This document shows, piece after piece, positions 9,464-17,882 of a DNA stretch of 48,977 nucleotides. The stretch is taken from NCBI GenBank assembly GCA_903863885.1, contig CAIPEB010000733.1, positions 1-48,977 on the forward strand. The letters are read 5' to 3'. Below the pieces are notes generated by a model. The model was not told where the DNA came from, did no database searches, and worked only from the letters and a program-made list of their open reading frames with translations. This DNA is from an uncultured Planctomycetaceae bacterium (lineage in GTDB: Bacteria; Planctomycetota; Planctomycetia; Pirellulales; Pirellulaceae). Numbering within the stretch: the stretch's first letter is position 1; every line of letters starts with the position of its first letter. Position numbers and translations under genes: made by a program.

Positions 9464-10114
9464 ATGGCTCGGTTGGTTGATTTGTCGCACCCGCTCGAAC
9501 ACGATCAGCTCAACTTCTCACTTGATCCGAAGATCTCTGTCGTGCCGTACAACACGATCGCGTCGACCGGATACAACATCACCCAGATCAGCATGTCGAC
9601 CCATCAGGGCACGCATCTGGATGTGCCGTATCACTTTTTTGATGACGGCAAGACCGTGGATCAGATGCCGCTGGATCGGTTCTTCGGTCCTGCGGTACTC
9701 GTCGACTTGGCCCCCGGCTCGACGCTTTCGCCTCAGACGCCGATCACCCTGGATATGCTGCGCGAACACGAGTCGGCCTTCCAACCTGGCGTCAAGGTCA
9801 TCTACCGCACGGGTTGGGACCGGATGTTCGGCCAGCCTGAATATCTATCACACTTTCCCACATTGACACTGCAGGCTGCCCAATGGATTGTCACGCGGCG
9901 GATCTCGCTGCTGGGTATGGATACGCCGACGCCGAGCACCGACTGGAAAGAGGTACACTGGGCGCTGCTCGGAAAAGACGCTGAGATCGTCATCGTCGAA
10001 GGGCTGACCAATCTCGAGCAGTTGCCGCAGCGGTTCACGTTGGCCGCATTTCCATTGAACATCAAAGGCCGCGACGGTTCGCCGATCCGAGCCGTTGCGA
10101 TCGTCGACCCGTAA
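9464..10114 (+). CDS. Cyclase family protein (kynurenine formamidase-like hydrolase)
   Basis: This 216-residue metal-dependent hydrolase belongs to the KynB/cyclase fold. The metal-binding motif HQGTHLDVPYHF (H47, H51, D53, H57) matches the family HxGTHxDxPxH signature. The frame is open from 9395, but the ATG at 9464 has GGAG upstream and starts directly on the conserved segment LVDLSHP. Family members open amide, lactone or similar rings. Its coupling to a dehydrogenase 16 bp downstream makes opening of a sugar lactone produced by that enzyme a reasonable guess. The formamidase role itself is not supported by any tryptophan-degradation neighbour. Confidence 0.85.
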   Translation: MARLVDLSHPLEHDQLNFSLDPKISVVPYNTIASTGYNITQISMSTHQGTHLDVPYHFFDDGKTVDQMPLDRFFGPAVLVDLAPGSTLSPQTPITLDMLREHESAFQPGVKVIYRTGWDRMFGQPEYLSHFPTLTLQAAQWIVTRRISLLGMDTPTPSTDWKEVHWALLGKDAEIVIVEGLTNLEQLPQRFTLAAFPLNIKGRDGSPIRAVAIVDP

Positions 10115-10130
10115 GTAGGGAGCTTCTGCA

Positions 10131-10928
10131 ATGCGAGGACTCAAGGACAAGGTGGCGATCGTCAGCGGCGGCGCGGCGGGTATCGGCCGCGCGGTTGTCG
10201 AGCGATTGTGTGCGGAGGGCGTGCGAGTAACGTTTTCGGACCTCAGCGAAGCGGGAGCGACCGCCGCGCAGGAGTGCAGGGCTCTGGGCTATCACGTGCA
10301 CTTTGTGCACGGAGACATGGCCGATGAGGCCTTCTGCCGCCAACTCGTGGACGAGGCTCTGTCGCAGTGGGGCCGGGTGAACTACCTGGTGAACAACGCG
10401 TTTTCATTTCTTGCGAAAGCCCTGGACGCAACCCGCGAAGATTGGATGCGTATGTTGAATGTCGGCCCTGTCGCGTTTGCGACCATGGCCCAATTGGCAG
10501 CCGACCCGATGCGTCAGCAGGGCGGCGGCGCGATCGTCAACATCTCCAGCATTTCGGCGCATATCGCGCAGCCCAATCGCTGGACCTACAACGCGGCGAA
10601 GGGCGCCGTCAATCAATTGACTCGCTGTATGGCGCTCGACCTCGCACCGTACCACATTCGCGTGAACACCGTCAGTCCCGGATGGATCTGGACTCGCGAG
10701 GTGGACAAGGCCGCCGGTGGCGACCGCGCGAAATGGGGGCCGATCTGGGGCAAGTACCACATGCTGCGGCGACTGGGAACCGTCCAGGAAGTCGCAGGGC
10801 CCGTCGCGTTCCTGCTCAGCGACGAAGCCAGCTTCATCACGGCCGCAGAACTGATGGTTGACGGCGGTTACAACGGACTCGGCTCCGAAGGGCTGGGCGA
10901 AACGTCCAGCTTCGCGGGGTCCGAATAA
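10131..10928 (+). CDS. Short-chain dehydrogenase/reductase (SDR)
   Basis: This 265-residue classical SDR has the nucleotide-binding GGAAGIG at 13-19, a conserved VNNA near 87-90, the catalytic serine in NISS (139/140), Y153 and K157 in YNAAK, and PGW after the active site. SDRs oxidise secondary alcohols or hemiacetals with NAD(P). It follows the cyclase gene closely on the same strand, with GGGAG before the ATG, so an operon is likely. Next to a FucP-type symporter and a rhamnosidase, a deoxyaldose (L-fucose or L-rhamnose) 1-dehydrogenase is plausible, but the family alone does not fix the substrate. Confidence 0.88.
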   Translation: MRGLKDKVAIVSGGAAGIGRAVVERLCAEGVRVTFSDLSEAGATAAQECRALGYHVHFVHGDMADEAFCRQLVDEALSQWGRVNYLVNNAFSFLAKALDATREDWMRMLNVGPVAFATMAQLAADPMRQQGGGAIVNISSISAHIAQPNRWTYNAAKGAVNQLTRCMALDLAPYHIRVNTVSPGWIWTREVDKAAGGDRAKWGPIWGKYHMLRRLGTVQEVAGPVAFLLSDEASFITAAELMVDGGYNGLGSEGLGETSSFAGSE

Positions 10929-10931
10929 TCG

Positions 10932-10952
10932 GCGGGTTGTTCCCCGACCCGC
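10932..10952. terminator. Possible bidirectional terminator hairpin
   Basis: GCGGGT and ACCCGC form 6-bp arms around a 9-nt loop in the 36-bp gap between two convergent genes (the SDR and the symporter). There is no U-tract on either strand, so intrinsic termination would be weak. The position, rather than the sequence, is the main support. Confidence 0.35.
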
Positions 10953-10964
10953 TGCCCGCAACCG

Positions 10965-12293
10965 TCACGCGTCGGACAGGTCCGTCATATCCTGGGAGAA
11001 CAGTTTCTTCCAGAGAAACCCGTATGCCATCACGGCCGCAAAGCAGGCCAGCGGCATCAGGAAGCCCAGTCGCATCGAGAACTGATCGGCAAGTCGTCCC
11101 ATCAGCAGCGGCGCGAGCGCGCCGCCGAGGATCGCCATCACCATGAACGACGATCCCAGCTTCGTGCGATCGCCTAAGCCGCGGATGCCCAGCGCAAAAT
11201 TCGTCGGATACATGATCGACATGAAAAAGAAACTGAGCAGGAGCGCCGCGATCGGCAGCCACCCTGTAGCAAACACCACGATGCCCATCAACGCCGCGTT
11301 GATCAGTCCGTAGATTCCCAGCGTGAGGTGCGGGCTGGCAAACCGCAGAATGGCGCTTCCCGTAAAGCGGCCGACCATGAACAGCGTAAACCCGCCGAAC
11401 GAAAGGCATGCGGCACAACCTTTGTCGGTGACATGCCACAATCCGTCACTGGAAAAGAGCATTCCCGCAGGAAGCAATTCGGCGACCTGGGCCGGAACCG
11501 GCGGCATACAATCCTTGATGTAGTTAATAAAAAAGCTGAATATTCCCGTTTGCCCGGCACAGTAAAGAAACTGCGAGATGATTGCGAGCGTAAAGTGCCA
11601 CTCCTTGAACAACGGACGTGACGCAATGACGCGATCTGCCACTCGCCGCTCTTCCTTCGGCGGTTGGATATCGGGAACCGGCGCGACACAGAAGGCACCG
11701 GCCAGCACGCCCACGAGAACGGCCACGACCAGATAGGGGAGGTAAAGCGCGTCGTTGCTCGTATTGGCCTGCGAAGTTCCCGAAAGCACGAACAGGCCCA
11801 CGACGGAAGGCCCGAGAATCCAGCCGATCGCATTGCACGACTGCGCAAAGTTAATACGTGCCACGCCGTGTTCCGGCGGACCAAGCACCGTCGCGTATGG
11901 ATTGGCGATCGTTTCGAGAAACGTCAGGCCGCCTGCGATCAGAAACAGAATGGTCAAGAACGCCGGGAAAGTGTTCACGAGCGTTGCCGGATACACCACC
12001 AGAGACCCGAGCACCACGAGCACCAGTCCAGTAACGATACCCGTTCGGTAGCCGAACCGGCGCGCGTACCAACCTGATGGAAGAGCCAGCACGAAGTAGG
12101 CCAGATACCAGAAGAACTGAACGAAGGCCGATGCGGCCTTCGATACCTCAAATGAATTCTGGAAGTGCTTGTTCAAGGAATCGATCATCCCGTTGCACAG
12201 TCCGGTGCAGACGAAGATGCCGCAGACGAGAGCAAACGTGCCGGCGTGCGATGCGCCATCCGCCGTGCGGAAGATGCCGAGAGGGGATCTCAT
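10965..12293 (-). CDS. MFS sugar/H+ symporter, FucP (L-fucose permease) family
   Basis: This 442-residue inner-membrane transporter has about twelve hydrophobic segments. It carries FucP-family landmarks: GMIDSLNKHFQ in the first helices, FWYLAYFVLALPSG, and LETIANPYATVLG around helix 5. FHS-family members take up L-fucose, glucose, galactose or similar sugars with protons. The neighbouring rhamnosidase and SDR favour a deoxyhexose. The ATG at 12293 follows a gap that separates it from the nucleotidyltransferase remnant. Substrate specificity is inferred from family and context only. Confidence 0.9.
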   Translation of the reverse strand: MRSPLGIFRTADGASHAGTFALVCGIFVCTGLCNGMIDSLNKHFQNSFEVSKAASAFVQFFWYLAYFVLALPSGWYARRFGYRTGIVTGLVLVVLGSLVVYPATLVNTFPAFLTILFLIAGGLTFLETIANPYATVLGPPEHGVARINFAQSCNAIGWILGPSVVGLFVLSGTSQANTSNDALYLPYLVVAVLVGVLAGAFCVAPVPDIQPPKEERRVADRVIASRPLFKEWHFTLAIISQFLYCAGQTGIFSFFINYIKDCMPPVPAQVAELLPAGMLFSSDGLWHVTDKGCAACLSFGGFTLFMVGRFTGSAILRFASPHLTLGIYGLINAALMGIVVFATGWLPIAALLLSFFFMSIMYPTNFALGIRGLGDRTKLGSSFMVMAILGGALAPLLMGRLADQFSMRLGFLMPLACFAAVMAYGFLWKKLFSQDMTDLSDA

Positions 12294-12336
12294 TTATGGA
12301 TGCTCCGATCGCCCTGGCATTGAGACGGAATTCCAC

Positions 12337-12908
12337 TCATTCGATTTCGTCCGGTTCACGGAGAACCGCTTCGGCCAATTGGTGTAGCCCGATTCGGTCG
12401 ATCATCCGCAGAATCTCTTGCTGCTCCGCCCCTGAACTGCCCTTGAAGATGCTGCGAAAATCCCTGCGACTCTTATGGCTTCCCTTGTCCACCCAAATCA
12501 GTTTCGATACTGCGGCGTCGGTGCGAGAGGAAACGGCAAATGCACACCGTCGAAGACTTCCATGATCTGTGACCGTCCCAGTTCTCCCTGGATCATCTCT
12601 CGAGCGTAAAGATCCAGTTTCAAAGACTCGACCGAGTCGTACAACTGAAACCTACCGCGATTTGCCACAGCACGACGAATCGTCTGTGGATCGAAGAGAA
12701 AGTCGGTGCGAGAGAATTCGTAGAGCACCTCCTCCAACCGCGCGGCAATTGCCTCGTTGTGAACTACCACGTCGATATCCTGCGTCATCCGCGGTTCACC
12801 GTACAGAACTGTGGTCACGCCGCCTGTCAAATGGAAGCGGATCCCGTGCTTGAAAAGCACGGCGATCACCTTATCCAATGTCCGCCGAAATGCTTCAATT
12901 GGAAACAC
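12337..12908 (-). pseudogene. Frameshifted nucleotidyltransferase-fold protein (AbiEii-like)
   Basis: The first 136 codons, starting at GTG 12908, read a nucleotidyltransferase fold: LTGGVTTVLYGEPRMTQDID contains the GG motif and the D-x-D acidic pair. The frame stops just after PTPQYRN near 12498. From that point the -1/+2 frame reads straight on without a stop as LIWVDKGSHKSRRDFRSIFK and ends at the stop at 12337, giving another 50 or so residues ending EPDEIE. This looks like the natural C-terminus of the same family, so one missing base near 12498-12502 explains both pieces. It overlaps the upstream small gene by 14 bp. A sequencing error or a real inactivating mutation are both possible. 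Confidence 0.8.
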
Positions 12909-13137
12909 GGCTCAAGTGCTCCTCGATTAACCTCAGCAATTCAGCTTCATTTGCGTAGATCCGCTTGGCCACTTCCCACTTCAATCGTTCGGGAGGCATA
13001 TCTCCCTTTTCCGCCGTTACACGCCGGCCCACCATTTCGCGAGTCCATTGGAACATGGCAGCGCAACGTTCCATTCGTTCATGAGGCTTGAGAGCCAGCA
13101 TTCGATCGCGATGAAGTTGCTCGATATCCAGATTCAT
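12895..13137 (-). CDS. Small protein paired with a nucleotidyltransferase
   Basis: This 80-residue, charged, helix-rich protein has no signal or membrane segment. It contains ERMERCAAMFQWTREMVGRRV followed by a KWEVAKRIYANE segment. Its 3' end overlaps the GTG start of the nucleotidyltransferase gene by 14 bp, so translation is coupled. Small proteins with an ER..A..LF...R..V pattern followed by an R..RLY segment next to nucleotidyltransferases recur in bacterial genomes and may be two-component toxin-antitoxin or substrate-binding pairs. That link comes from general knowledge, not from this sequence. The function is unknown. Confidence 0.7.
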   Translation of the reverse strand: MNLDIEQLHRDRMLALKPHERMERCAAMFQWTREMVGRRVTAEKGDMPPERLKWEVAKRIYANEAELLRLIEEHLSRVSN

Positions 13138-13219
13138 AACGACTCACACCCCGGTTCGTGCGCCATTCTACCGATTTCTCTCCGCGCCTCGTACGAAAAA
13201 GTTCCGACTCGCGAGGGAA

Positions 13220-13260
13220 GAGGCCACAGATCCGCACGGATGAAACGCGGATTAAATCAC
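13220..13260. repeat. Dispersed 'cacggat' intergenic repeat
   Basis: The segment contains GCCACAGATCCGCACGGATG and then AAACGCGGATTAAATCA. It is a degenerate member of a motif that recurs in this window at about 15043-15076, 33236-33275, 41868-41911 and, inverted, 23680-23704. All lie in gaps or at gene ends. The rest of the 188-bp gap between the small gene and the sugar isomerase shows nothing recognisable. Confidence 0.5.
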
Positions 13261-13325
13261 TCTTCGTTCTCCGCTCTTTCGTTTTCCACGCTTCGCCGTC
13301 GGAAATCCGGCGCCCGCTCTCCCCT

Positions 13326-14219
13326 TCATGCTTCCTGCCATTGGCGTTTGATGTACTTGATCGCGTTTTCCAGCGCCGTGTCCGCATCCATCGACGCGTT
13401 GGCTTCCACGTTGATCCAACCCGAAAAGCCGAGTTGCTTCAGTACTTTGAAGCCAGGTCGGTAATCGTAGGGCAGCGAACCGGGTTCGGTGCGTTTCACG
13501 CCGTCCGCCAAATGGACGTAACCGGTGTACTTGCCGTAGCGGGTGAGCGTTTCCACTACGTCCTTCTCGTCCATCTGCATGTGGTAGAAGTCGCTCAGCA
13601 GCCTCGCACACTGGCCGCCCGACTCTTCGATGATCCTTGCGCCGTGCTCCTGCAGATTCATGAAGTGGGTTTCTTTTTTCGTCAACGGTTCCAACAGGAT
13701 CCTCACGCCGGTGCGTTCAACATCGGGCGCCAATTGCTTCAACGCATCTATAAGCAGCTTGTCTTCAACCGCGTGAGGAGTCGGTGCACCGGCCGTTTCG
13801 GAAAAGCGACAAGCGCCGAACGTGGGCACTTCGATCACCCACATGGCACCCAGTGCCCGGGCCATGTCGAGGCGTTTCCGGTCCAGTTCCACGGCCCTGG
13901 CTCGCGCTGCCGGATCCGGATCAAGCAATTGGATCGAGCCCACGATTGCAGTGACCGCTATGCCGGTCCCCTGCAAATCCGACTGAATCGCTTCCACGGG
14001 GCGATCGAGGAATTCGGGGCCCAGTTCGATGCCTTCGTATCCCAGACGCTGCAACAGCAATGCCCGTTCGCGCAGGCCGCTGGCCTTAAACGGACCGCGG
14101 ACTCCGAACCGCACGGACGGTCCGGTTCCTTCGGCGGCGAGAATGCCTCGAGGCGCCGCAACCATGGCAGCGGCCAAAGCGGTGTGCGTCAGGAAAACGC
14201 GGCGCTGAATTCGATGCAT
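13326..14219 (-). CDS. Sugar phosphate isomerase/epimerase-like TIM-barrel protein, Tat-exported
   Basis: This 297-residue protein of the xylose-isomerase-like TIM-barrel superfamily (AP endonuclease 2 fold) carries YEGIELGPEFLDRP near the first strands and metal-ligand-rich segments GVRILLEPLTKKETHFMN and ARLLSDFYHMQMDEKD. The frame is open to 14354, but the ATG at 14219 has AAGGAG seven bases upstream. It begins a Tat-like signal, MHRIQRRVFLTHTALAAAM, ending near ILAAEG. Members isomerise or epimerise sugars, including hydroxypyruvate and keto-sugars. Secreted planctomycete forms often accompany Gfo/Idh/MocA dehydrogenases such as the one at the left of this window. The exact reaction is unknown. 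Confidence 0.87.
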   Translation of the reverse strand: MHRIQRRVFLTHTALAAAMVAAPRGILAAEGTGPSVRFGVRGPFKASGLRERALLLQRLGYEGIELGPEFLDRPVEAIQSDLQGTGIAVTAIVGSIQLLDPDPAARARAVELDRKRLDMARALGAMWVIEVPTFGACRFSETAGAPTPHAVEDKLLIDALKQLAPDVERTGVRILLEPLTKKETHFMNLQEHGARIIEESGGQCARLLSDFYHMQMDEKDVVETLTRYGKYTGYVHLADGVKRTEPGSLPYDYRPGFKVLKQLGFSGWINVEANASMDADTALENAIKYIKRQWQEA

Positions 14220-14407
14220 GGAATTGCTCCTTCGTGGGCGTGTGTTCAATGGCAATCGCAGCGAGCGGGTGCTGCAATTATGCCGCAGCAATGCATGGCC
14301 GCTCAAGACGTCGCACGCCGCTTCTATCTCGCCGCGTCGTGGCGTTGGATTCATTCAATGACGGCTCTAGCATATGGTCGTAGGCGCCAGGGCGCACGGA
14401 GCGATCA

Positions 14408-15070
14408 ATGCCAAGGTACTTCAAGGTCACCAATCTTCGACAGGAATCAATCTGCACATCGCGGACCAGAGAGGCATCTGGTCTCGGCGGCTTGTATGAT
14501 TTTGTCGTCTGCTATGAGCCGGGTCATTGGGTCGGTCCGAATCACGACAACTCCAAGCTGTTTGTGTTCGACAATCTGATCGACGCCGAGCGATTCGGCG
14601 CACGCATTATGGCCAACAGCGACGGATATCAGATCTGGGAATGCGAGGTCGATAACCCCGCCGATTGCTATCCTTTTTTTCTGAAAAGCGTATTCAACAA
14701 GTCGTTTCCGGTGTGGTTGCTTCGGCTTCTGCGCGGAACCGAATCATCGCAGGACGACGACGCTGACCTGGCAAGAAGAGTCGCCAAAAGTGAAAAAGCG
14801 TGGCCGCGTGGCACCGTTTTTGTGGACGCCGTGAAACTGACTCGCCTGGTCGCTGTCCGGTATCTTGACTGTCGAACCCTGCTCATTCTGCTCGTCCGCC
14901 ACCCTCTCGTCCTGCTTCGCCGACCGCGTGTCGCTTTGCAGATCCTTGCCCGCTCGTTCTGTGGCGCAATTGGCCGCGACGCGAATTCAAGCCAAGAACG
15001 CGTCAACGCGAAGCGCACAGACGCCAGATTAGCGAGGAGCCAAGAGGACACGGATGAAACACGGAGCTGA
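14408..15070 (+). CDS. Hypothetical protein
   Basis: I do not recognise this 220-residue protein. The start has GGAG six bases upstream. The first 165 residues look like a compact soluble domain, with LYDFVVCYEPGHWVGPNHDN, YQIWECEV and a WPRGTVFVDAVKLTRLV strand. The next stretch (RTLLILLVRHPLVLLRRPRV) is hydrophobic and arginine-rich. The last 30 residues are low-complexity and run into a copy of the dispersed 'cacggat' repeat (15043-15076), which contributes the final codons and the TGA. The C-terminus may therefore be a later extension. It converges on the next gene with a 37-bp gap. Confidence 0.6.
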   Translation: MPRYFKVTNLRQESICTSRTREASGLGGLYDFVVCYEPGHWVGPNHDNSKLFVFDNLIDAERFGARIMANSDGYQIWECEVDNPADCYPFFLKSVFNKSFPVWLLRLLRGTESSQDDDADLARRVAKSEKAWPRGTVFVDAVKLTRLVAVRYLDCRTLLILLVRHPLVLLRRPRVALQILARSFCGAIGRDANSSQERVNAKRTDARLARSQEDTDETRS

Positions 15071-15107
15071 TCACTCGTCCCACTCCAACATCCTCGCTGA
15101 CAAGGCA

Positions 15108-16157
15108 CTACCGCACTTCGGTGGGCGGGATCTGCAGTCTCTCGCGAGGCAGGACTTCAATCCACGCATTCCCCCAACCGATCCAGCGGATGCGGACATT
15201 TTGATCGGGAAGTACCTCCAGAACGCGAACCGGATACCATCGCGCGCCGAATTGAGCCTGAAGAATCGAATCGGGCCGAAGCTGAGTATCGGCTGTCACT
15301 GCCGTTCCGGCGACTTGCGGCCAACTCGACATTTGCGTCTGCTCGGCTCGCATGCGCTCGATGTCGCGCTGCTGTTGCTCGAACATCGCTCGCATCGACT
15401 CGGGAAACTGCGGAAGTCCGGGTGCGGCAGGCGGGGGCGGAACGGCCTGTGGCGGTCCGACACCAAATGGCACCGGCGGCACCGGCGGTGCTTTGCCAAG
15501 TTGAGTTGCCGCGTGCCGACACTGCGACATGAATAAGATGACGACAATCATAATTGTCCCGACCGCCAATAGCCCTGTTGCGGCCAGAATTGCCGCAAAG
15601 GTGCCGGCAATGAAGGACGCGGCGCGTTGCGTCCCGTGCGGCTGTTCGGCAAACGCGCCGACCGCCTGTGCGGCGTGCGCCGGTGAGACAGACGCGGCAA
15701 CGACGGGAGGCTGTACTGCGGCCGGACGAAACGGTGCAGGCGAGGCGAGGCTGGCATTTCGAAATTCAGCGGGAAGAGAAGTCGTGGCGTCGGCCCGCAT
15801 CGAAACGGCGTTCCAAAGAACCTGCTCCTGCTGACGCCGCAGATAGCGTATCTGGCGCCAGTAGTTGAAGCACGAGAGCAGCGGAATCAATGGCCCGCCA
15901 AGCGCGAACCAGCCCCATTTCAGGTTGTATAGGTGCAATCGCCAAAGCAGGGATCTCGCTTGTTCATCCGACAGCCAGAGCTCATGCTTTCGCTGGACGG
16001 CGAAGTTCAGAAAGCCGGAGTACGTGTAGAAGACCATGTGCACGTCGGTTGGAGCGGGCGGACCGATCCAGCCCGAGAACCCGGGGCCGAACACATCGCG
16101 GTAGATCGCCACCATCGCATCGCGTCCGACGCCGGAAAGAAATCCTCCGCCAGACAT
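15108..16157 (-). CDS. Membrane protein with proline-rich linker and Tudor/SH3-like C-terminal domain
   Basis: This 349-residue protein of unknown function has an N-terminal soluble part of about 80 residues, a hydrophobic segment (WFALGGPLIPLLSCF), a variable alanine-rich region and a strong membrane helix (about 190-215, ILAATGLLAVGTIMIVVILF). A proline-rich linker (PPVPPVPFGVGPPQ, then PPPPAAPGLP) and a charged helical stretch (about 260-282) follow. The last 55 residues, with QFGARWYPVRVLEV and IRWIGWGNAWIEVLPRERL, resemble the small Tudor/agenet-like SH3 barrels that are common in planctomycetes. The tail probably binds a protein or peptide partner. The 210-bp gap to the antiporter stop shows no gene. 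Confidence 0.75.
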   Translation of the reverse strand: MSGGGFLSGVGRDAMVAIYRDVFGPGFSGWIGPPAPTDVHMVFYTYSGFLNFAVQRKHELWLSDEQARSLLWRLHLYNLKWGWFALGGPLIPLLSCFNYWRQIRYLRRQQEQVLWNAVSMRADATTSLPAEFRNASLASPAPFRPAAVQPPVVAASVSPAHAAQAVGAFAEQPHGTQRAASFIAGTFAAILAATGLLAVGTIMIVVILFMSQCRHAATQLGKAPPVPPVPFGVGPPQAVPPPPAAPGLPQFPESMRAMFEQQQRDIERMRAEQTQMSSWPQVAGTAVTADTQLRPDSILQAQFGARWYPVRVLEVLPDQNVRIRWIGWGNAWIEVLPRERLQIPPTEVR

Positions 16158-16367
16158 GAGTTTCCCCCACCCAATGCCGCAAGTGCCTTTTGCCTCAAGC
16201 CGCTTTCCATGTGTTGCTGATAAGTCTTCAGCAGTCGAGTTTAGCGCAGCCGACTTCGAGGCTCAAGCTGTCGTATTGATTCCCCAGTACCGATATGCAG
16301 GCAGCGGCCTGCGAATGGTTTGCCCGCAACTTCCACGCACTATGCCGGTCCAAGCGATTCCCGGCTG

Positions 16368-17882
16368 CTAAGGCAGGCGGCACCCGCCCGCAGTCGCCGG
16401 ACTGCCTTCGGCAGCTTCCAACGGCATCAGGCATTCCAGCACAGGGGCTGTCAGGGCCGTGGTTGCGAGGGCCATTACGACCATCATTGCGAACAGCGTC
16501 GGGCTGATGACACCCAGATCCAGGCCGATGTTGAGCACGATCAGTTCCATGAGGCCGCGCGTATTCATCAAGATGCCGAGCGCCGCGCCTTCGCGCCAAC
16601 TCATCCCGGTCAATCGCGAGGCGGCCAGAGTTCCGCCGAATTTTCCGGCGATCGCGACAAGCGTTATCGCACCGCACCACATCCAATTCTCCCAGCCGCC
16701 GACCAGGCGAATCTGGGTCCTCATGCCGACAAATGCAAAGAAGGCCGGCAGCAGGAGGACCATCACCAGATCCTTGATCCGGAGCGAAAACTCGCGTGCG
16801 ATTCGACTATCGTGCGGGATCACGGCTCCCAGCAGAAACGAGCCGAACACGGCGTGGATGCCGATCGCCTGCGTGGCCAGAGCAGCAAGCAGCACTGCAA
16901 GGAATGTGCCCGAGACAACCGCAGGAGATAGTTCTCCCGACCGCCGTTCTACCCGCTGGACCGCTTGATTCAAAAGCGGCCGGACCACGAGAAACATGAA
17001 AGCAATGAAAGCCAGGGCCAATCCCACGACCCAGGCCGCACTTCGCATGTTGGCCTGTGCCACTCCGACTACCAGCGCCATCAGGCACCAGGCCGTTACG
17101 TCATTGGCCGCCGCGCAGCCGAGTGCCATGGCACCGAGTTCCGTCTTATCCAGTTTGCGGTCTGTGAGAATCCGGGCGAGCACCGGAAAGGCAGTGATCG
17201 CCATCGCAGCCCCCATGAACAGGGCAAAGCTCGTAAAGGGAACTCCCGTGTGGGAAAACGCGGGATAGAGTCCCAGAGCGAGGGCCGCCCCAAGCACAAA
17301 CGGAACGACAATACTCGCGTGCGACACCGCTAGAGCCGCTTTCGCCCGTCCCGCCAGCCGTGCTGAATTCAATTCCAGACCGACAAGGAACATGTAGAGA
17401 ATAACGCCGAGCTGCGACACGGCCTGCAGCGCCGCAGAGACATGTCCTTGCGGATCGGTGGCCGAGGAAGGGATCAGCAGGTGCATCGTCTCGGGCGAGA
17501 CCGTCCCGAGCAGCGACGGCCCGAGCATGATTCCCGCGATCACCTCGCCGATGACTGGCGGCTGGCCGATATACCGGAAGGCCCGCCCCAGCACGGACCC
17601 GAGAAATACGACGGCCGCGAGGGTCGCAATCAAATGCAGCAGCACATCGAACTGCACGTCCAGCGACTGTCCCACCTGCCCGGCATCGGGTGCCGCAGGC
17701 GGCGCCGTCAACCCGTTGCCGATCATCCGGATTAATAGGAACAAGCCAATCCCGCCGACCAGCAACAGCAGGTAATGCAGAGGACCAGCGTATCGCGTCC
17801 AACCTGACACTCGGACCGGAGAAACGCCGGCGTCTTCTCGATTTTCGATGCCATCGTAGATCGGCCCGGAACGATTCTGCAT
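16368..17882 (-). CDS. Cation/proton antiporter, Na+/H+ exchanger (CPA) family
   Basis: This protein of about 504 residues has some twelve or thirteen membrane helices. It exchanges Na+ or K+ for protons across the inner membrane. Family marks are GEVIAGIMLGPSLLG in an early helix and AAANDVTAWC in the transport core, where the Asn-Asp pair replaces the Asp-Asp of electrogenic antiporters and suggests electroneutral exchange. The start at 17882 has CGGAG seven bases upstream; an upstream in-frame ATG at 17927 lacks this support. There is no cytoplasmic TrkA/RCK regulatory domain. The N-terminal 60 residues plus an extra helix precede the conserved domain. Confidence 0.9.
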   Translation of the reverse strand: MQNRSGPIYDGIENREDAGVSPVRVSGWTRYAGPLHYLLLLVGGIGLFLLIRMIGNGLTAPPAAPDAGQVGQSLDVQFDVLLHLIATLAAVVFLGSVLGRAFRYIGQPPVIGEVIAGIMLGPSLLGTVSPETMHLLIPSSATDPQGHVSAALQAVSQLGVILYMFLVGLELNSARLAGRAKAALAVSHASIVVPFVLGAALALGLYPAFSHTGVPFTSFALFMGAAMAITAFPVLARILTDRKLDKTELGAMALGCAAANDVTAWCLMALVVGVAQANMRSAAWVVGLALAFIAFMFLVVRPLLNQAVQRVERRSGELSPAVVSGTFLAVLLAALATQAIGIHAVFGSFLLGAVIPHDSRIAREFSLRIKDLVMVLLLPAFFAFVGMRTQIRLVGGWENWMWCGAITLVAIAGKFGGTLAASRLTGMSWREGAALGILMNTRGLMELIVLNIGLDLGVISPTLFAMMVVMALATTALTAPVLECLMPLEAAEGSPATAGGCRLP

